Below are positions 23,325 through 35,126 of a stretch of 64,000 nt of DNA, piece by piece (the stretch's first letter is position 1; the number at the start of each line of letters is the position of its first letter). The position numbers were made by a program, and so were the translations under genes. The notes beneath the pieces were generated by a model. It was not told the origin of the DNA. It did no database searches and worked only from the letters and a program-made list of their open reading frames with translations. Where the stretch lies: NCBI RefSeq assembly GCF_032452875.1, contig NC_083878.1:39013878-39077877 (forward strand), in the 5' to 3' direction. The stretch is from Bos javanicus (lineage: Eukaryota; Chordata; Mammalia; Artiodactyla; Bovidae).

Positions 23325-23460
23325 CACTGCTGCTGCTCTTGCTGCTGTCACTTCAGTCATATCCGACTCTGTGCGACCCCAGAGACGACAGCCCGTCAGG
23401 CTCTGTGGCCCCTGGGATTCTCCAGGCAAGAACACTGGAGTGGGTTGCCATTTCCTTCTC
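23325..23460 (-). mobile_element. Bov-A SINE monomer
   Basis: CTG-rich end at 23325, GACTCTGTGCGACCCCAGAG, CCATTTCCTTCTC end. Only nine bases separate it from the preceding Bov-A2. Confidence 0.85.
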
Positions 23461-23569
23461 TTAAAAACTCTAAGAAGATTAAAAAAAAAGAGAGAACATG
23501 CAGTAACTAAATCTATATGTTGCAAATTACATTTAGATAACAAAATTATAGGTTTAAATATCTCAATTA

Positions 23570-24955
23570 CTAAAGAACGGAAACATTCCTTCAGTTAACT
23601 TACATAGCAAAATTACCTTTAATATCAGAATCTGAAAAAATCAAGGTTACAAAAGGAGACTCGTTTATTACCTTAATTAGAAATACAGAGATAACAATTT
23701 GAAATAAATTGTTAGCAAATAGTCTCTGGTAATATAAGAAAGAATTAATACAGTGGCACCAAAAAATGATATAATTTATGCCAAATGGAAAAATAAACGA
23801 TATTGAAACATGTTAAAAGGACAAGTAAAACCTAGCATCCATTCTTGACTAAAAATCTAAATAAATTAAAAGAGGAGAAAACACTTCCCAATTTATTTTC
23901 TAGAACCACAAACAAGCTGACACCAAACAAGAAGCTATAAGAAAAAACAGTATAGACAAATATCCCTCGAGAGCATAAATGTAAGTATCCTTAAAAATGT
24001 TAAATAAACCTTTGATTTTCAGGATAGACCTCACTCGGCATATATAGTATTTTTTTACATTGTTGGATAGCAAATTAAATCTTATGAAAATTATACTACT
24101 TCTGGACCAAGAGAGGTCAATTCTGAGAATCAAAGATTTATTTAACATTTCACCATATAAACTGAATCAAGGTGAATGAACATATATTGATAATTATTTC
24201 CTTTATGTACAAAAAACACTTTATAAAATTCAATACTCATTCATGCAAACCAAGAATAGAAATTTCTTCAAACTTAAAAGGTCATCTAAGTAAAACCCTA
24301 AATTAACATTTTAATAGTAAAACATTGAATGCATTCTATACAATGTCTTAAACAAGGTAAAGATGTCAACACTTACCACTGCTGTTCAACATTGTTGCAG
24401 GGATCCTAAACAGTGCAATAAAGCACACGTGCGCGTGCACACACACACACACACAAGAGCAAGTAAAAGATATGTAAAATGTCAATTTGGAAAAGAAGAA
24501 CTAAATTTTCTTTTATTTTCTTGTAGTAGTAAGTTTGTAAGTTTGCGTAAGTTGAAAATGTTAAGGAATCTACAAAAAAAGAACTACTGAACTATTATTA
24601 AGCTTGTTGAAAAAAATAGAAATGTTTAAAATTATTCTTCATAAACTGAATGTATCTCCACATACTATCAAAAAAGTCACAAAATAAAAGTTACATTATT
24701 TTTTTTTCATGTCAATGTATCGCATGTAAGACAAAACCAATACAATTTAAAAAGAAGGAAAAAAAGATTTAAAAAAAGTTACATTATTTTAAAAACTTAA
24801 AAAACATAAAATATTGATATTCAAGGATACATGAAACAAAATATGTGCAAGAAGACTTGTATACAAATATTTGCAGCGATTTTATTTGTAATAGCCAGAA
24901 ATAGGAATCAAGATGAAGGTTCATAAACAGGTTGCTGGATAATGCACTTGAATAC
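23570..24955 (+). pseudogene. Old L1 ORF2 fossil, left part
   Basis: A heavily decayed L1 ORF2 reverse-transcriptase region. The clearest blocks are AATATCCCTCGAGAGCATAA near 23958, ATTCAATACTCATTCATGCA near 24228 and TGCTGTTCAACATTG near 24379, in L1 ORF2 order, followed by TTTGTAATAGCCAGAAATAG near 24887 from the ORF2 C-terminal region. The 23570-23760 part looks like the same L1 interval as 23870 onward, so two L1 fragments may be joined here. No open frame survives. The BovB at 24956 interrupts it and it resumes at 27942. Confidence 0.7.
24423..24456. repeat. AC microsatellite
   Basis: ACACACACACACACACACA with a CACGTGCGCGTG lead-in, inside the old L1. Confidence 0.9.
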
Positions 24956-27941
24956 TAGTTCAGTTCAGTTCAGTTCAGTTCAGTCACTCAGTCGTGTCCA
25001 ACTCTTTGCGACCCCATGAATTGCAACACGCCAGGCCTCCCTGTCCATCATCAACTCCCGGAATCTACCCAAATCCATGTCATTGTCTTGGCGATGCCAT
25101 CCAACCATCTCATCCTCTGTCATCCCCTTCTCCTCCCGCCCTCAATCTTTCCCAGCGTCAGGGTCTTTTCAAATGAGTCAGCTCTTCACATCAGGTGGAC
25201 AAAGTATTGGAGTTTCAGCTTCAGCATCAGTCCCTCCAGTGAACACCCAGGACTGATCTCCTTTAGGATGGACTGGTTGGATCTCCTTGCAGTCCAAGGG
25301 ACTCTCAAGAGTCTTCTCCAACACCACAGTTCAAAAGCGTCAATTCTTTGGCGCTCAGCTTTCTTTTAGTCCAACTCTCACATCTGTACATGACCACTGG
25401 AAAAACCATAGCCTTGACTGGATGGACCTTTGTTGGCAAAGTAATGTCTCTGCTTTTTAATATGCTATCTAGGTTGGTCATAACTTTCCTCCAAAGGAGT
25501 AAGAGTCTTTTAATTTTATGGCTGCAGTCACCATCCACAGTGATTTTGGAGCCCAGAAAAATAAAGTCAGCCACTGTTTCCACTGTTTCCCCATCTATGT
25601 GCCATGAAGTGATGGGACCTGATGCCATGATCTTAGTTTTCTGAATGGTGAGCTTTAAGCCAACTTTTAAACTCTCCTCTTTCACTTTCATCAAGAGGCT
25701 CTTTAGTTCCCCTTCACTTTCTGCCATAAGGGTGATGTCATCTGCATATCTGAGGTTATTGATATTTCTCCCTGCAATCTTGATTCCAGCTTGTGCTTCT
25801 TCCAGCCCAGCATTTCTCATGATGTATTCTGCATATCAGTTAAATAAGCAGGGTGACAATATACAGCCTTGACGTACTCCTTTTCCTATTTGGAACCAGT
25901 CTGTTGTTCCATGTCCAGTTCTAACTGTTGCTTCCTGACGTGCATATAGGTTTCTCAAGAGGCAGGTCAGGTGGTCTAGTGTTCTCATCTCTTTCAGAAT
26001 TTCCCACAGTTTATTGTTATCCACATAGTCAAAGGCTTTGGCATAGTCAATAAAGCAGAAATAGATGTTTTTCTGGAACTCTCCTGCTTTTTTAATGATC
26101 CAGCAGATATTGGCAATTTGATCTCTGGTTCCTCTGCCTTTTCTAAAACCAGCTTGAACATCTGGAAGTTCATGGTTCACATATTGTGGAAGCCTGGCTT
26201 GGAGAATTTTGAGCATTACTTTAATAGTGTGTGAGATGAGTGCAACTGTGTGGTAGTTTGAGCATTCTTTGGCATTACCTTTCTTTGGGATTAGAATGAA
26301 AACAGACCTTTTTCAGTCCTGTGGCCACTGCTGAGTTTTCCAGATTTGCTGACATATTGAGTGCAGTACTTTCACAGCATCATCTTTTAGAATTTGAAAT
26401 AGCTCAACTGAAATTCCATCACCTCCACTAGCTTTGTTTGTAGTTATACTTCCTAAGGCCCACTTGACTTCACATTCCAGGATATCCAGCTCTAGTTAAG
26501 TGGGAGTGATCACACCTTCTTGATTATCTGGGTTGTGAAGATCTTTTTTGTACAGTTCTTCTGTGTATTCTTGCCACCTCTTCTTAATATCTTCTGCTTC
26601 TGTTAGGTCCATACCATTTCTGTCCTTTATCGACCCCATCTTTGCATGAAATGTTCCCTTGGTATCTCTAACTTTCTTGAAGATATCTCTAGTCTTTCCC
26701 ATTCTGTTGTTTTCCTCTATTTCTTTGCATTGATTGCTAAGGAAGGCTTTCTTATCTCTCTCTGCTGTTCTTTGGAACTCTGCATTCAAATGGGTATATC
26801 TTTCCTTTTCTCCTTTAGTTTTCACTTCTCTTCTTTTCATAGCTATTTGTTAGGCCTCCTCAGACAGCCATTTTGCTTTTTTGCATTTCTTTTGCTTGGG
26901 GATGGTCTTGATCCCTGTCTCCTGTACAATGTCGTGAACCTCCGTCCATAGTTCATCAGGCACTCTGTCTATCAGATCTAGGCCCTTAAATCTATTTCTC
27001 ACTTCTACTGTATAGTCATAAGGGATTTGATTTAGTTCATACCTGAATGGTCTAGTGGTTTTCCCCACTTTCTTCAATTTAATTCTGAATTTGGCAATAA
27101 GGAGTTCATGTTCTGAGCCACATTCTGCTCCTGGTCTTGTTTTTGCTGACTGTATAGAGCTTTTCCATCTTTGGCTGCAAAGAATATATAATCAATCTGA
27201 TTTCAGTGTATCATCTGGTGATGTCCATGTGTAGAGTCTCCTTTTGTGTTGTTGGAAGAGGGTGTTTGCTATGACCAGTGTGTTCTCTTGTCAAAACGCT
27301 GTTAGCCTTTGCCCTGCTTCATTCCATATTCCAAGGCCAAATTTGCCTGTTACTCCAGGTGTTTCTTGACTTCCTACTTTTGCATTCCATTCCCCTATAA
27401 TGAAAGGGACATCTTTTTTGGGTGGTAGTTCTAAAAGGTCTTGTATGTTTTCATAGAACCGTTCAACTTCAGCCTCTTCATCATTGCTGGTCAGGGCATA
27501 GACTTGGATTACCGTGATATTGAAAGGTTTGCCTTGGAAATGAACAGAGATCGTTCTGTCATTTTTGAGATGCATCCAAGTACTGCATTTCAGACTCTTT
27601 TGTTGACTATGATGGCTACTCCATATCTTCTAAGAGATTCCTGCCCACAGTAGTAGGTATAATGGTCATCTGAGTTAAATTCACCCATTCCAGTCCATCT
27701 TAGTTCACTGATTCCTGGAATGTCGATGTTCACTCTTGCCATCTCCTGATTGACCACTTCCAATTTGCCTTGATTCATATACCTAACATTCCAGGTTCCT
27801 ATGCAAATTGCTCTTACAGCATCGAATATTGCTTCTATTATTAGTCCCATTCACAGCTGGGTGTTGCTTTTGCTTTGGTTCCATCTCTTCATTCTTTCTG
27901 GAGTTATTTCTCCACTGATCTCCAGTAGCATATTGGTCACC
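24956..27941 (-). mobile_element. BovB LINE, long 5'-truncated copy
   Basis: About 3.0 kb of inverse BovB, from the (GTTCA)n tail at 24956 to the leader block AGTAGCATATTGGTCACCT at 27941, lacking only the first ~250 bp. It splits an old L1 fossil. No clear TSD was found by eye. Confidence 0.93.
25000..27850 (-). pseudogene. BovB endonuclease-reverse transcriptase remnant
   Basis: The ORF is retained in large blocks on the minus strand: endonuclease N-terminus (27590-27850, with GISELRWTG keeping the catalytic Glu), the IIGEWNAKVGSQ block in 27291-27575 (Glu where the usual residue is Asp), the endonuclease-RT linker (26850-27077, 26496-26840), RT motif A CFIDYAKAFDYVD and motif B RQGCILSPCLF (25836-26216), motif C YADD with the C-terminal part (25305-25820). 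Frameshifts and stops separate the blocks. The best-preserved RT core among the long copies, but still not translatable as one protein. Confidence 0.9.
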
Positions 27942-28156
27942 TGTGGAGTGAAAAAAAGCTAGGTCCAAAGGAGGATATGTGATTTCAATGGACATCTTTA
28001 GGAAATACAAAGTGATCTAAAGTGGCAGAAGTCAGATATATAATTGCCTGAGAGCTGCACAAAGGGCAGGATTGCCTGTAGAGGCATGAAGACATTTTCA
28101 AGGACCCCAGAAAAATTCTATACAGTGACTGTGGTGGTTTTATGTCTGTATGTATA
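27942..28156 (+). repeat. Old L1 fossil, right part
   Basis: Resumes the L1 interrupted at 24955: GTGGAGTGAAAAAAAGC corresponds to the L1 ORF2 end, followed by decayed 3'UTR. Confidence 0.5.
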
Positions 28157-28344
28157 TCTGTCAACCTGCCAGGCTCCTCTGTCCATGGGATTCTCAAGCA
28201 AGAATACTTGAATAGTCACTATGCCCTCCTCCAGGGGATATTCCCCAATATAGGAATCCAACCTGTTTCTCTTACATTGCATTTCTTATGTCTCCTGCAT
28301 TGGCAGGAGGGTTCTTTATTATTAGGGCCACCAGGGAAGCCCTG
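28157..28344 (-). mobile_element. Bov-tA SINE
   Basis: CTGCCAGGCTCCTCTGTCCA body and GCCACCAGGGAAGCCC head, inverse; the left (3') end is truncated. Confidence 0.85.
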
Positions 28345-29087
28345 TATACCTTATATATGGGGAGAATTTATTATACACAGTTATACTTTTATAAAGTTGA
28401 TTTTGAAAAGTGTAAGTAAAATAGAAATAAAATACATATAGACAAAATTCAGTATTATTCTAATCCTCAACATTTTTTAAATATAAATCAGTGACATACA
28501 GAGATGTCTACTCTTACTTTATTATTAAAGATATACTGGAAGACTTTGGAAAAAGAAATAAGAAAAAAATTTGGCATAACAAAAATATTTTTGATGTCTT
28601 TTGCTATAATATGTATATAATTTATAAAACTCAAGAGAATCTCATAAAATATACCTATCAGAATTAATAATATACATTCTAATTCAATTAAGATAGCTAA
28701 ATAAAAGATATATATATAGATAGATAGATATAAAACATAGTTCTATGCTACTCTAAGTATAAATTCCTGTAAGTTGAAGTGGGAAACATATTTCACTCAC
28801 AGTCATAAATAATATATAAAATTTTTAGAAATAAATGTGTAAAAAACTATGAGTCCCTATAATGAAAAATATAGTACTCTAAACAGATAACAGTATATGA
28901 TCTAAAAAAATATAAAGTCATATCATAATCTTGGAGGGGTGATTATTAATAATACCTAGTTTCAAAAATCTTTCCAGGTTGCATATGTATGTGAAAATAT
29001 ATTTGATAAACAATTTGCCACATCTAATATGGTAAGTTCTATTAATAAAATTGAAACTAAGAAATGATAAAATAAGGGTAAGTAGCA
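28345..29087. other. Unassigned AT-rich stretch
   Basis: Very AT-rich, with a short TATA/GATA repeat near 28707-28730 (GATAGATAGATA). No family assigned. Confidence 0.5.
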
Positions 29088-29217
29088 ACTGGAGGAGGGC
29101 ATGGTGACTCATTCCAGTATTCTTGCTTAGAGAATCCCACGGACAGAGGAGACTGCCAGGCTACAGTCCATAGCGTTGCACGGAGTTGGACATGACTGAA
29201 GCCACTTAGCACTCATT
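29088..29217 (+). mobile_element. Bov-tA/Bov-A SINE fragment
   Basis: CTCATTCCAGTATTCTTGC to GACTGAAGCCACTTAGCA: SINE body without the tRNA-like head. Confidence 0.82.
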
Positions 29218-29239
29218 CATAAGGTAAACAATATGAAGA

Positions 29240-29570
29240 GTTTTGACAGATATACATACAGACATAAATATATTGTTGGTGAAAGCAAAAAATGGTACAG
29301 TTATTGATAAAAACAGTTCAGTAGTCTCTTGTTAAAAATATACTTACCATCCAACCCAGCAATTTTATTCCACAGTATTTACCAAAACAGAATAAAAACT
29401 TATGTTCATACAAAAAAAACCCTCTGTACTGTATGTTTAATATGGCCTTATTCATATATGTAAAAAAACTGGAAACAAAAAAAAAAATCATCTGGCTACT
29501 AACCAAATGGTAGTCTGTCCATATAATAGAGCACTGCTCAATGATTAATAAAAATGAACTGAGACTTCTC
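29240..29570 (+). repeat. Old L1 ORF2 3' fragment
   Basis: AAAAAATGGTACAG, CATCCAACCCAGCAATTTTA, AAAACTTATGTTCATAC and TGTCCATATAATAGAGCACT follow the L1 ORF2 C-terminal order. Confidence 0.65.
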
Positions 29571-29939
29571 CTTGTGTGAAAATAGTGATACTTTCCCTTA
29601 TTTCCTCTGCTAAGACAACTAAGAAATGTGGATATTATATATAAAACAATTCTAAGAAGACAAAGTGGAGAGGAGAAGACCAATAGGCTAAAGCCCTGAA
29701 GACTGAAGGACAGTATAAAGGTATGCTTCTACGTTTTGTGTTTTATTTGCTTGTTTGCTTCGTTTTTCCCACACATATCCAAGATTGGGTTTTAAATATA
29801 ACAGTCTGATGTGGTTCTAAATAAAGGTAGAGGAAATGGTTAACGATAACTATGTTATATGAGAGAAAGGATAGACAGTTAAAAAGGGAGGTATTTTGCT
29901 CAAACTCATAAAATTATGTCACCAGTACACTGTAAAGAA
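29571..29939. other. Unassigned stretch
   Basis: Nothing recognised; it may include decayed L1 sequence leading into the fossil that follows. Confidence 0.4.
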
Positions 29940-30402
29940 TAATGTATGTATTGTTAAATTTCTAGACCCACTGAAAAACCACACAAAGAGATTCATTCAA
30001 AAACATTATTAAGATAAGAATAGGATTCTAAACAATATTCAAGGAAATATTAGAAAGATTAAGGAATATATAGAGAACAAACATAAAAAATAAAAAGCAG
30101 AAAAAGTTCAAAGATATCAATACATACATTAAAATATATATGGTCGAATATACCAATTAAATGACAGAGATTGGCAGAATGAATTGAAACACATGGCCTA
30201 ACTATATGCAATAAATCAACTTGATTTCAGCATTAAAAGTAGAATCTTGAGATCTAGGCAAAAATTGACACCCAAAATATGATCTATTAAAAATAATCAA
30301 AAAAGAAATAAAAAATACCTCTAGAGGAATGAAAATGAAAACATAATATATCAAAACTTATGAGACATAGCTATGGCAGTGCTTAGAGGGAAACTTAATC
30401 TT
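29940..30402 (+). pseudogene. L1 ORF2 fossil, endonuclease part
   Basis: Start of the L1 host fossil. The block ACCAATTAAATGACAGAGAT, TTGGCAGAATGAATTG and CCTAACTATATGC is the L1 ORF2 endonuclease N-terminal region. The later GGCAGTGCTTAGAGGGAAAC is the end of the endonuclease domain. The middle of the endonuclease is deleted. Collinear pieces of the same L1 appear at 33838, 34271, 35240, 35629, 36370 and 38539. Confidence 0.72.
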
Positions 30403-33400
30403 AGTTCAGTTCAGTTCAGTTCAGTCGCTCAGTTCAGTTTAGTCGCTCAGTTCAGTTCAGTTCAGTCGCTCAGTCGTGTCTGACTCTTTGCGACCCCATG
30501 AATCGCAGCACGCCAGGCCTCCCTGTCCACCAACTCCTGGAGTTCACCCAGACTCACGTCCATCGAGTCAGTGATGCCATCCAGCCATCTTATCCTCTGT
30601 CGTCCCTTTCTCCTCCTGCCCCCAATCCCTTCCAGCATCAGAGTCTTTTACAGTGAGTCAACTCTTCGCATGAGGTGACCAAAGTACTGGAGTTTCAGCT
30701 TTAGCATCATTCCTTCCAAAGAAATCCCGGGCTGATCTCCTTCAGAATGGACTGGTTGGATCTCATTGCAGTTCAAGGGAGTCTCAAGAGTCTTCTCCAA
30801 CACCACAGTTCAAAAGCATCAATTCTTCGGCGCTCAGCCTTCTTCACAGTCCAACTCTCACATCCATACATGACCACAGGAAAAACCATATAGCCTTGAC
30901 TAGACGGACCTTTGTTGGCAAAGTGATGTCTCTGCTTTTGAATATGTTATCTAGGTTGGTCATAACTTTCCTTCCAAGGAGTAAGCGTCTTTTAATTTCA
31001 TGGCTGCAGTTACCATCTGCAGTGATTTTGAAGCCCAAAAAATAAAGTCTGACACTGTTTCCATTGTTTCCCCATCTATTTCCCATGAAGTGATGGGACT
31101 GGATGCCATGATCTTTGTTTTCTGATTGTTGAGCTTTAAGCCAACTTTTTCACTCTCCTCTTTCACTTTCATCAAGAAGCTCTTTAGTTACTCTTCACTT
31201 TCTGCCATAAGGGTGGTGTCATCGCATATCCGAAGTTACTGATATTTCTCCCTGCAAACTTGATTTCAGCTTGTGCTTCTTCCAGTCCAGCGTTTCTCAT
31301 GATGTACTCTGCATATAAGTTAAATAAGCAGGGTGACAATATACAGCCTTGATGTACTCCTTTTCCTATTTGGAACCAGTTTATTGTTCCATGTCCAGTT
31401 CTAACTGTTGCTTCCTGACCTGCATACAGATTTCTCAAGAGGCAGGTCAGGTGGTCTGGTATTCCCATCTCTTGAAGAATTTTCCACAGTTTATTGTGAT
31501 CCACACAGTCAAAGGCTTTGGCATAGTCAATAAAGCAGAAATAGATGCTTTTCTGGAACTCTTGCTTTTTGTATGATCCAGTGGATGTTGGCAATTTGAT
31601 CTGTGGTTCCTCTGCCTTTTCTAAAACCAGCTTGAACGTCAAGAAGTTCATGGTTCACATATTGCTGAAGTCTGGCTTGGAGAATTTTGAGCATTACTTT
31701 ACTAGCGTGTGAGATGAGTGCAATTATGTGGTAGTTTGAGCATTCTTTGGCATTGCCTTTATTTGGGATTGGAATGAAAACTGACCTTTTCCAGTCCTGT
31801 GGCCACTGCTGAGTTTTCCAAATTTGCTGGTATATTGAGTGCAGCACTTTCATAGCATCATCTTTCAGGATTTGAAATAGCTCAACTGGAATTCCATCAC
31901 CTCCACTAGCTTTGTTCGTAGTGATGCTTTCTAAGGCCCACTTGACTTCACATTCCAGGATGTCTGGCTCTAGGTCAGTGATCACACCTTCTTGATAATC
32001 TGGGTCATGAAGATCTTTTTGTATAGTTCTTCTGTGTATTCTTGCTACCTCTTCTTGATATCTTCTGCTTCTGTTAGGTCCATACCATTTCTGTCCTTTA
32101 TTGAGCCCATCTTTGCATGAAATGTTCCCTTGGTATCTCTAACTTTCTTGAAGATATCTCTAGTCTTTCCCATTCTGTTGTTTTCCTCTATTTCTTTGCA
32201 TTGATTTCTAAGGAAGGTTTTCTTATTTCTCTCTGCTGTTCTTTGGAACTCTGCATTCAAATGGGTATATCTTTCCTTTTCTCCTTTAGTTTTCACTTCT
32301 CTTCTTTTCACAGCTATTTGTAAGGCCTCCCCAGATAGCCATTTTGCTTTTTTGCATTTCTTTTCCATGGGAATGGTTTTGATCCCTGTCTCCCGTATAA
32401 TGTCACGAACCTCATTCCATAGTCATTCAGGCACTCTATAAGATCTAGGTCCTTAAATCTATTTCTCACTTCCACTGTATAATCATAAGGATTTGATTTA
32501 GGTCATACCTGAATGGTCTAGTGGTTTTCCCTACTTTCTTCAATTTAAGTCTGAATTTGGCCATAAGGAGTTCATGATCTGAACCACAGTCAGCTCCTGG
32601 TCTTGTTTTTGTTGACTGTATAGAGCTTCTCCAACTTTGGCTGCAAAGAATATAATCAATCTGGTTTTGGTGTTGAAAATCTGGTGATGTCCCTGTGTAG
32701 AGTCTTCTCTTGTGTTGTTGGAATAAGGTGTTTGCTATGACCAGTGTATTTTCTTGGCAAAACTCTATTAGTCTTTGCCCTACTTCATTCCGTATTTCAA
32801 GGCCAAATTTGCCTGTTACTCCAGGTGTTTCTTGACTTCCTACTTTTACATTCCAGTCCCCTATAATGAAAAGGACATCTTTTTTGGGTGTTAGTTCTAA
32901 GAGGTCTTATAGGTCTTCATAGAACCGCTCAACTTCAGCTTCTTCACAATTACTGGTTGGGGCATAGACTTGGATTACTGTGATATTGAATGGTTTGCCT
33001 TGGAAATGAACAGAGATCATTCTATCGTTTTTGAGATTGCATCGAAGTACTGCATTTTGGACTCTTTTGTTGACCATGATGGCTACTCCGTTTCTTCTGA
33101 GGGATTCCTGCCTGCAGTAGTAGATATAATGGTCATCTGAGTTAAATTCACCCATTCCAGTCCATTTGAGTTCGCTGATTCCTAGAATGTCGACATTCAC
33201 TCTTGCCATTTCTTGTTTGACCACTTCCAATTTGCCTTGATTCATGGACCTGACATTCCAGGTTCCTATGCAGTATTGCTCTTTACAACATCAAACCTTG
33301 CTTCTATCACCAGTCACATCCACAGCTGGGTATTCTTTTTGCTTTGGCTCCATCCCTTCATTCTTTCTGGAGTTATTTCTCCACTGATCTCCAGTAGCAT

Positions 33401-33528
33401 ATCGGGCACCTTGACCTGGGGAGTTTCTCTTTCAGTATCTTATCATTTTGCCTTTTCTTACTGTTCATGGGGTTCTCAAGGCAAGAATACTGAAGTGGTT
33501 TGCCATTCCCTTCTCCAGTGGACCACAT
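30403..33528 (-). mobile_element. BovB LINE, long copy with reiterated 3' tail
   Basis: About 3.1 kb of inverse BovB from the 3' tail at 30403 into the leader, ending at AGTGGACCACAT (33528). It lacks roughly the first 130 bp. The tail shows GTCGCTCAG three times separated by GTTCA units. It opens the L1 fossil. Confidence 0.93.
30490..33245 (-). pseudogene. BovB endonuclease-reverse transcriptase remnant
   Basis: Minus-strand blocks: endonuclease N-terminus at 32907-33245 (MNQGKLEVVKQEM, GISELKWTG with the catalytic Glu, HFQGKPFNITVIQVYAPTS), linker at 32045-32368, RT at 31527-31985, motif A CFIDYAKAFDCVDHNKLW and motif B QGCILSPCLFNLYAEY at 31184-31651, C-terminal pieces at 30844-31175. 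A one-base deletion at about 31222 breaks the YADD box: the frame reads FGYAMTPP instead of RYADDTT. Several other shifts are present. Confidence 0.9.
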
Positions 33529-33837
33529 CAGTCACTCAGTCGTGTCCAACTCTTTGCGACCCCATGGACTGAAGCATGCCAGGCTTCCCTGTCCATCACT
33601 AACACCCAGAGCCTAGTCAAACTTATGTCCATTGCGTCAGTGATGCCATCCAACCATCTCATCCTGTGTCGTCCCCTTGTCCTCCTGCCTTCAATCTTTC
33701 CCAGCACCAGGGTCTTTTCCAATGTGTCAGTTCTTCGCATCAGGTAGCCAAATATTGGAGTTTCAGCTTCAGCATCAGTATTTTCAATGAAAATTCAGAA
33801 CTAACTTCCTTTAGGATTGACTGGTTGGATCTCCTTA
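33529..33837 (-). mobile_element. BovB 3' end, 5'-truncated
   Basis: A separate inverse 3' end (CAGTCACTCAGTCGTGTCC to GGTTGGATCTCCTT) directly abuts the 5' side of the preceding BovB. It is more diverged and lacks a GTTCA tail array. Confidence 0.88.
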
Positions 33838-34085
33838 AGACATTGGTAAAAGAAGAGAAAACTAAACATAAAGGAAGTAGAAAGAAACAATAAAGATTAG
33901 AATAGAAATTAAGGAAATGGAACTAGAACAGCAATATATATCAACGAGACAAAGAACTGACTCTTTGAAAATACAACAAACTTAACAAATTACTATACTG
34001 ACCAATAAAAATGAGAAAGAGACACCAATTACTAGAATTAGAAACAAAGAAGGGTTTGCTACTAACAACTTTATAGAAATAAATA
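33838..34085 (+). repeat. L1 ORF2 fossil, second piece
   Basis: AAAGAAGAGAAAACTAAACA and ACAATAAAGATTAGAATAGA match L1 ORF2 just downstream of the endonuclease, collinear with 29940-30402. Confidence 0.75.
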
Positions 34086-34270
34086 GGCTTCCCTGGTGAC
34101 TCAGCAGTAAAGAATATACCTGCAGTGTAGGAGACAGGCAATGTGAGTTTGATCCCTTGGTCAGGAAGATCCTGGAGCAGGGCATGGAAACCCACTTCAT
34201 TATTCTTGCCTGGGGCTACAGTCCATGGAGTCACAAAGAGTCAGACATGACTTAGAGACTAAACAACAAG
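34086..34270 (+). mobile_element. Bov-tA SINE
   Basis: Head GGCTTCCCTGGTGACTCAGC, body with a short internal deletion (CTTGCCTGGGGCTACAGTCC), tail GACTAAACAACAAG. Confidence 0.9.
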
Positions 34271-34334
34271 ATGAAGGAGTGCTAAGAACAATTGTATGCC
34301 AATATGTTCTGCAACCTGCATGAAACAAAATTCT
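34271..34334 (+). repeat. L1 ORF2 fossil, third piece
   Basis: AACAATTGTATGCCAATATG continues the L1 ORF2 text after the SINE. Confidence 0.65.
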
Positions 34335-34683
34335 TCAGCTAAAATGGTGACATAGGAGCTCCTGAGTTCCCCTGCTCCACAGACACATGGAACACGCAGC
34401 CACACAATCTTCTGAAAGATATCCAGAAACTAGCTGAGGCACTCCTACACACCAGATTGTTTAATTAATTAACAAAGAGATCCTTTGACAAAGGTGGCCT
34501 CAATGCCTTAGCACACTATTTAAGCACAGAAACAACCTAAGCCTATAAATGCCTCAGGTTAAGTAATTAAAACTTAATTGACAACCAATCACAAACAGCC
34601 AACTAGGCTTTACCCACCCCCCACCCCCAAAAGATGACCACTTAAGCTATATAGCCAATCAATTGCTTTGTTTTGTTTCTGAG

Positions 34684-34784
34684 TTTGGTAAAGAATCTGC
34701 CTGTAATGCAGGAGATCCCAATTTGATTTCTGGGTTGGGAAGATGCCCTGGAGAAGGGATAGCCTACCCAATCCAGTATTCTTA
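34684..34784 (+). mobile_element. Bov-tA SINE, truncated
   Basis: Head half only (TTTGGTAAAGAATCTGCCTG to CCAATCCAGTATTC); a second Bov-tA follows immediately. Confidence 0.85.
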
Positions 34785-34990
34785 GGCTTCCCTGGTGACT
34801 CAGTTGGTAAAGAATCTGCCTGCAATATGGGAGACCTGGGTTCGATCCCTGGATTGGGAAGATCCCCTGGAGGAGGGCATGGCAACCCACTCCAGTATTC
34901 TCACCTGGAGAATCCACATGGACAGAGGAGCCTGGCAGACTATATTCCATGGGGTCACAAAGAGTCTGACGTGACTGAGCAACTAAGCAC
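34785..34990 (+). mobile_element. Bov-tA SINE
   Basis: GGCTTCCCTGGTGACTCAGT head, GGTTCGATCCCT B-box, GAGTCTGACGTGACTGAGCA end. Confidence 0.93.
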
Positions 34991-35126
34991 GTTTCTCTGT
35001 AAAACTCTTGCTGCTAGCTTCTGTCAGTGGAGCACTCCTAACCACTTACCATTCGGTGCTAATTTGAATCAGTTTGCTCAAATAAACTCTTAAAATTTTA
35101 TATATATTTTAGCTGATCTTTTAACA

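Larger units (their letters stand above)
34335..35126 (+). mobile_element. LTR-like unit interrupted by Bov-tA SINEs
   Basis: Without the SINEs about 480 bp remain. They carry a TATA-like CCTATAAATG near 34540, an AATAAA at about 35082 (TTTGCTCAAATAAACTC) and a TTTTAACA end at 35126. This order on the plus strand suggests a solo LTR. I found no matching TSD and cannot name the family. Confidence 0.45.

Noticed and set aside
23570..24955. Independent host gene encoded by A-rich plus-strand sequence
   Set aside because: The ordered blocks match decayed L1 ORF2, and no open frame longer than about 80 codons survives.
24956..24990. CRISPR-like or satellite array from GTTCA repeats
   Set aside because: These are the short 3' tails of BovB, without spacers, and recur at each BovB 3' end.
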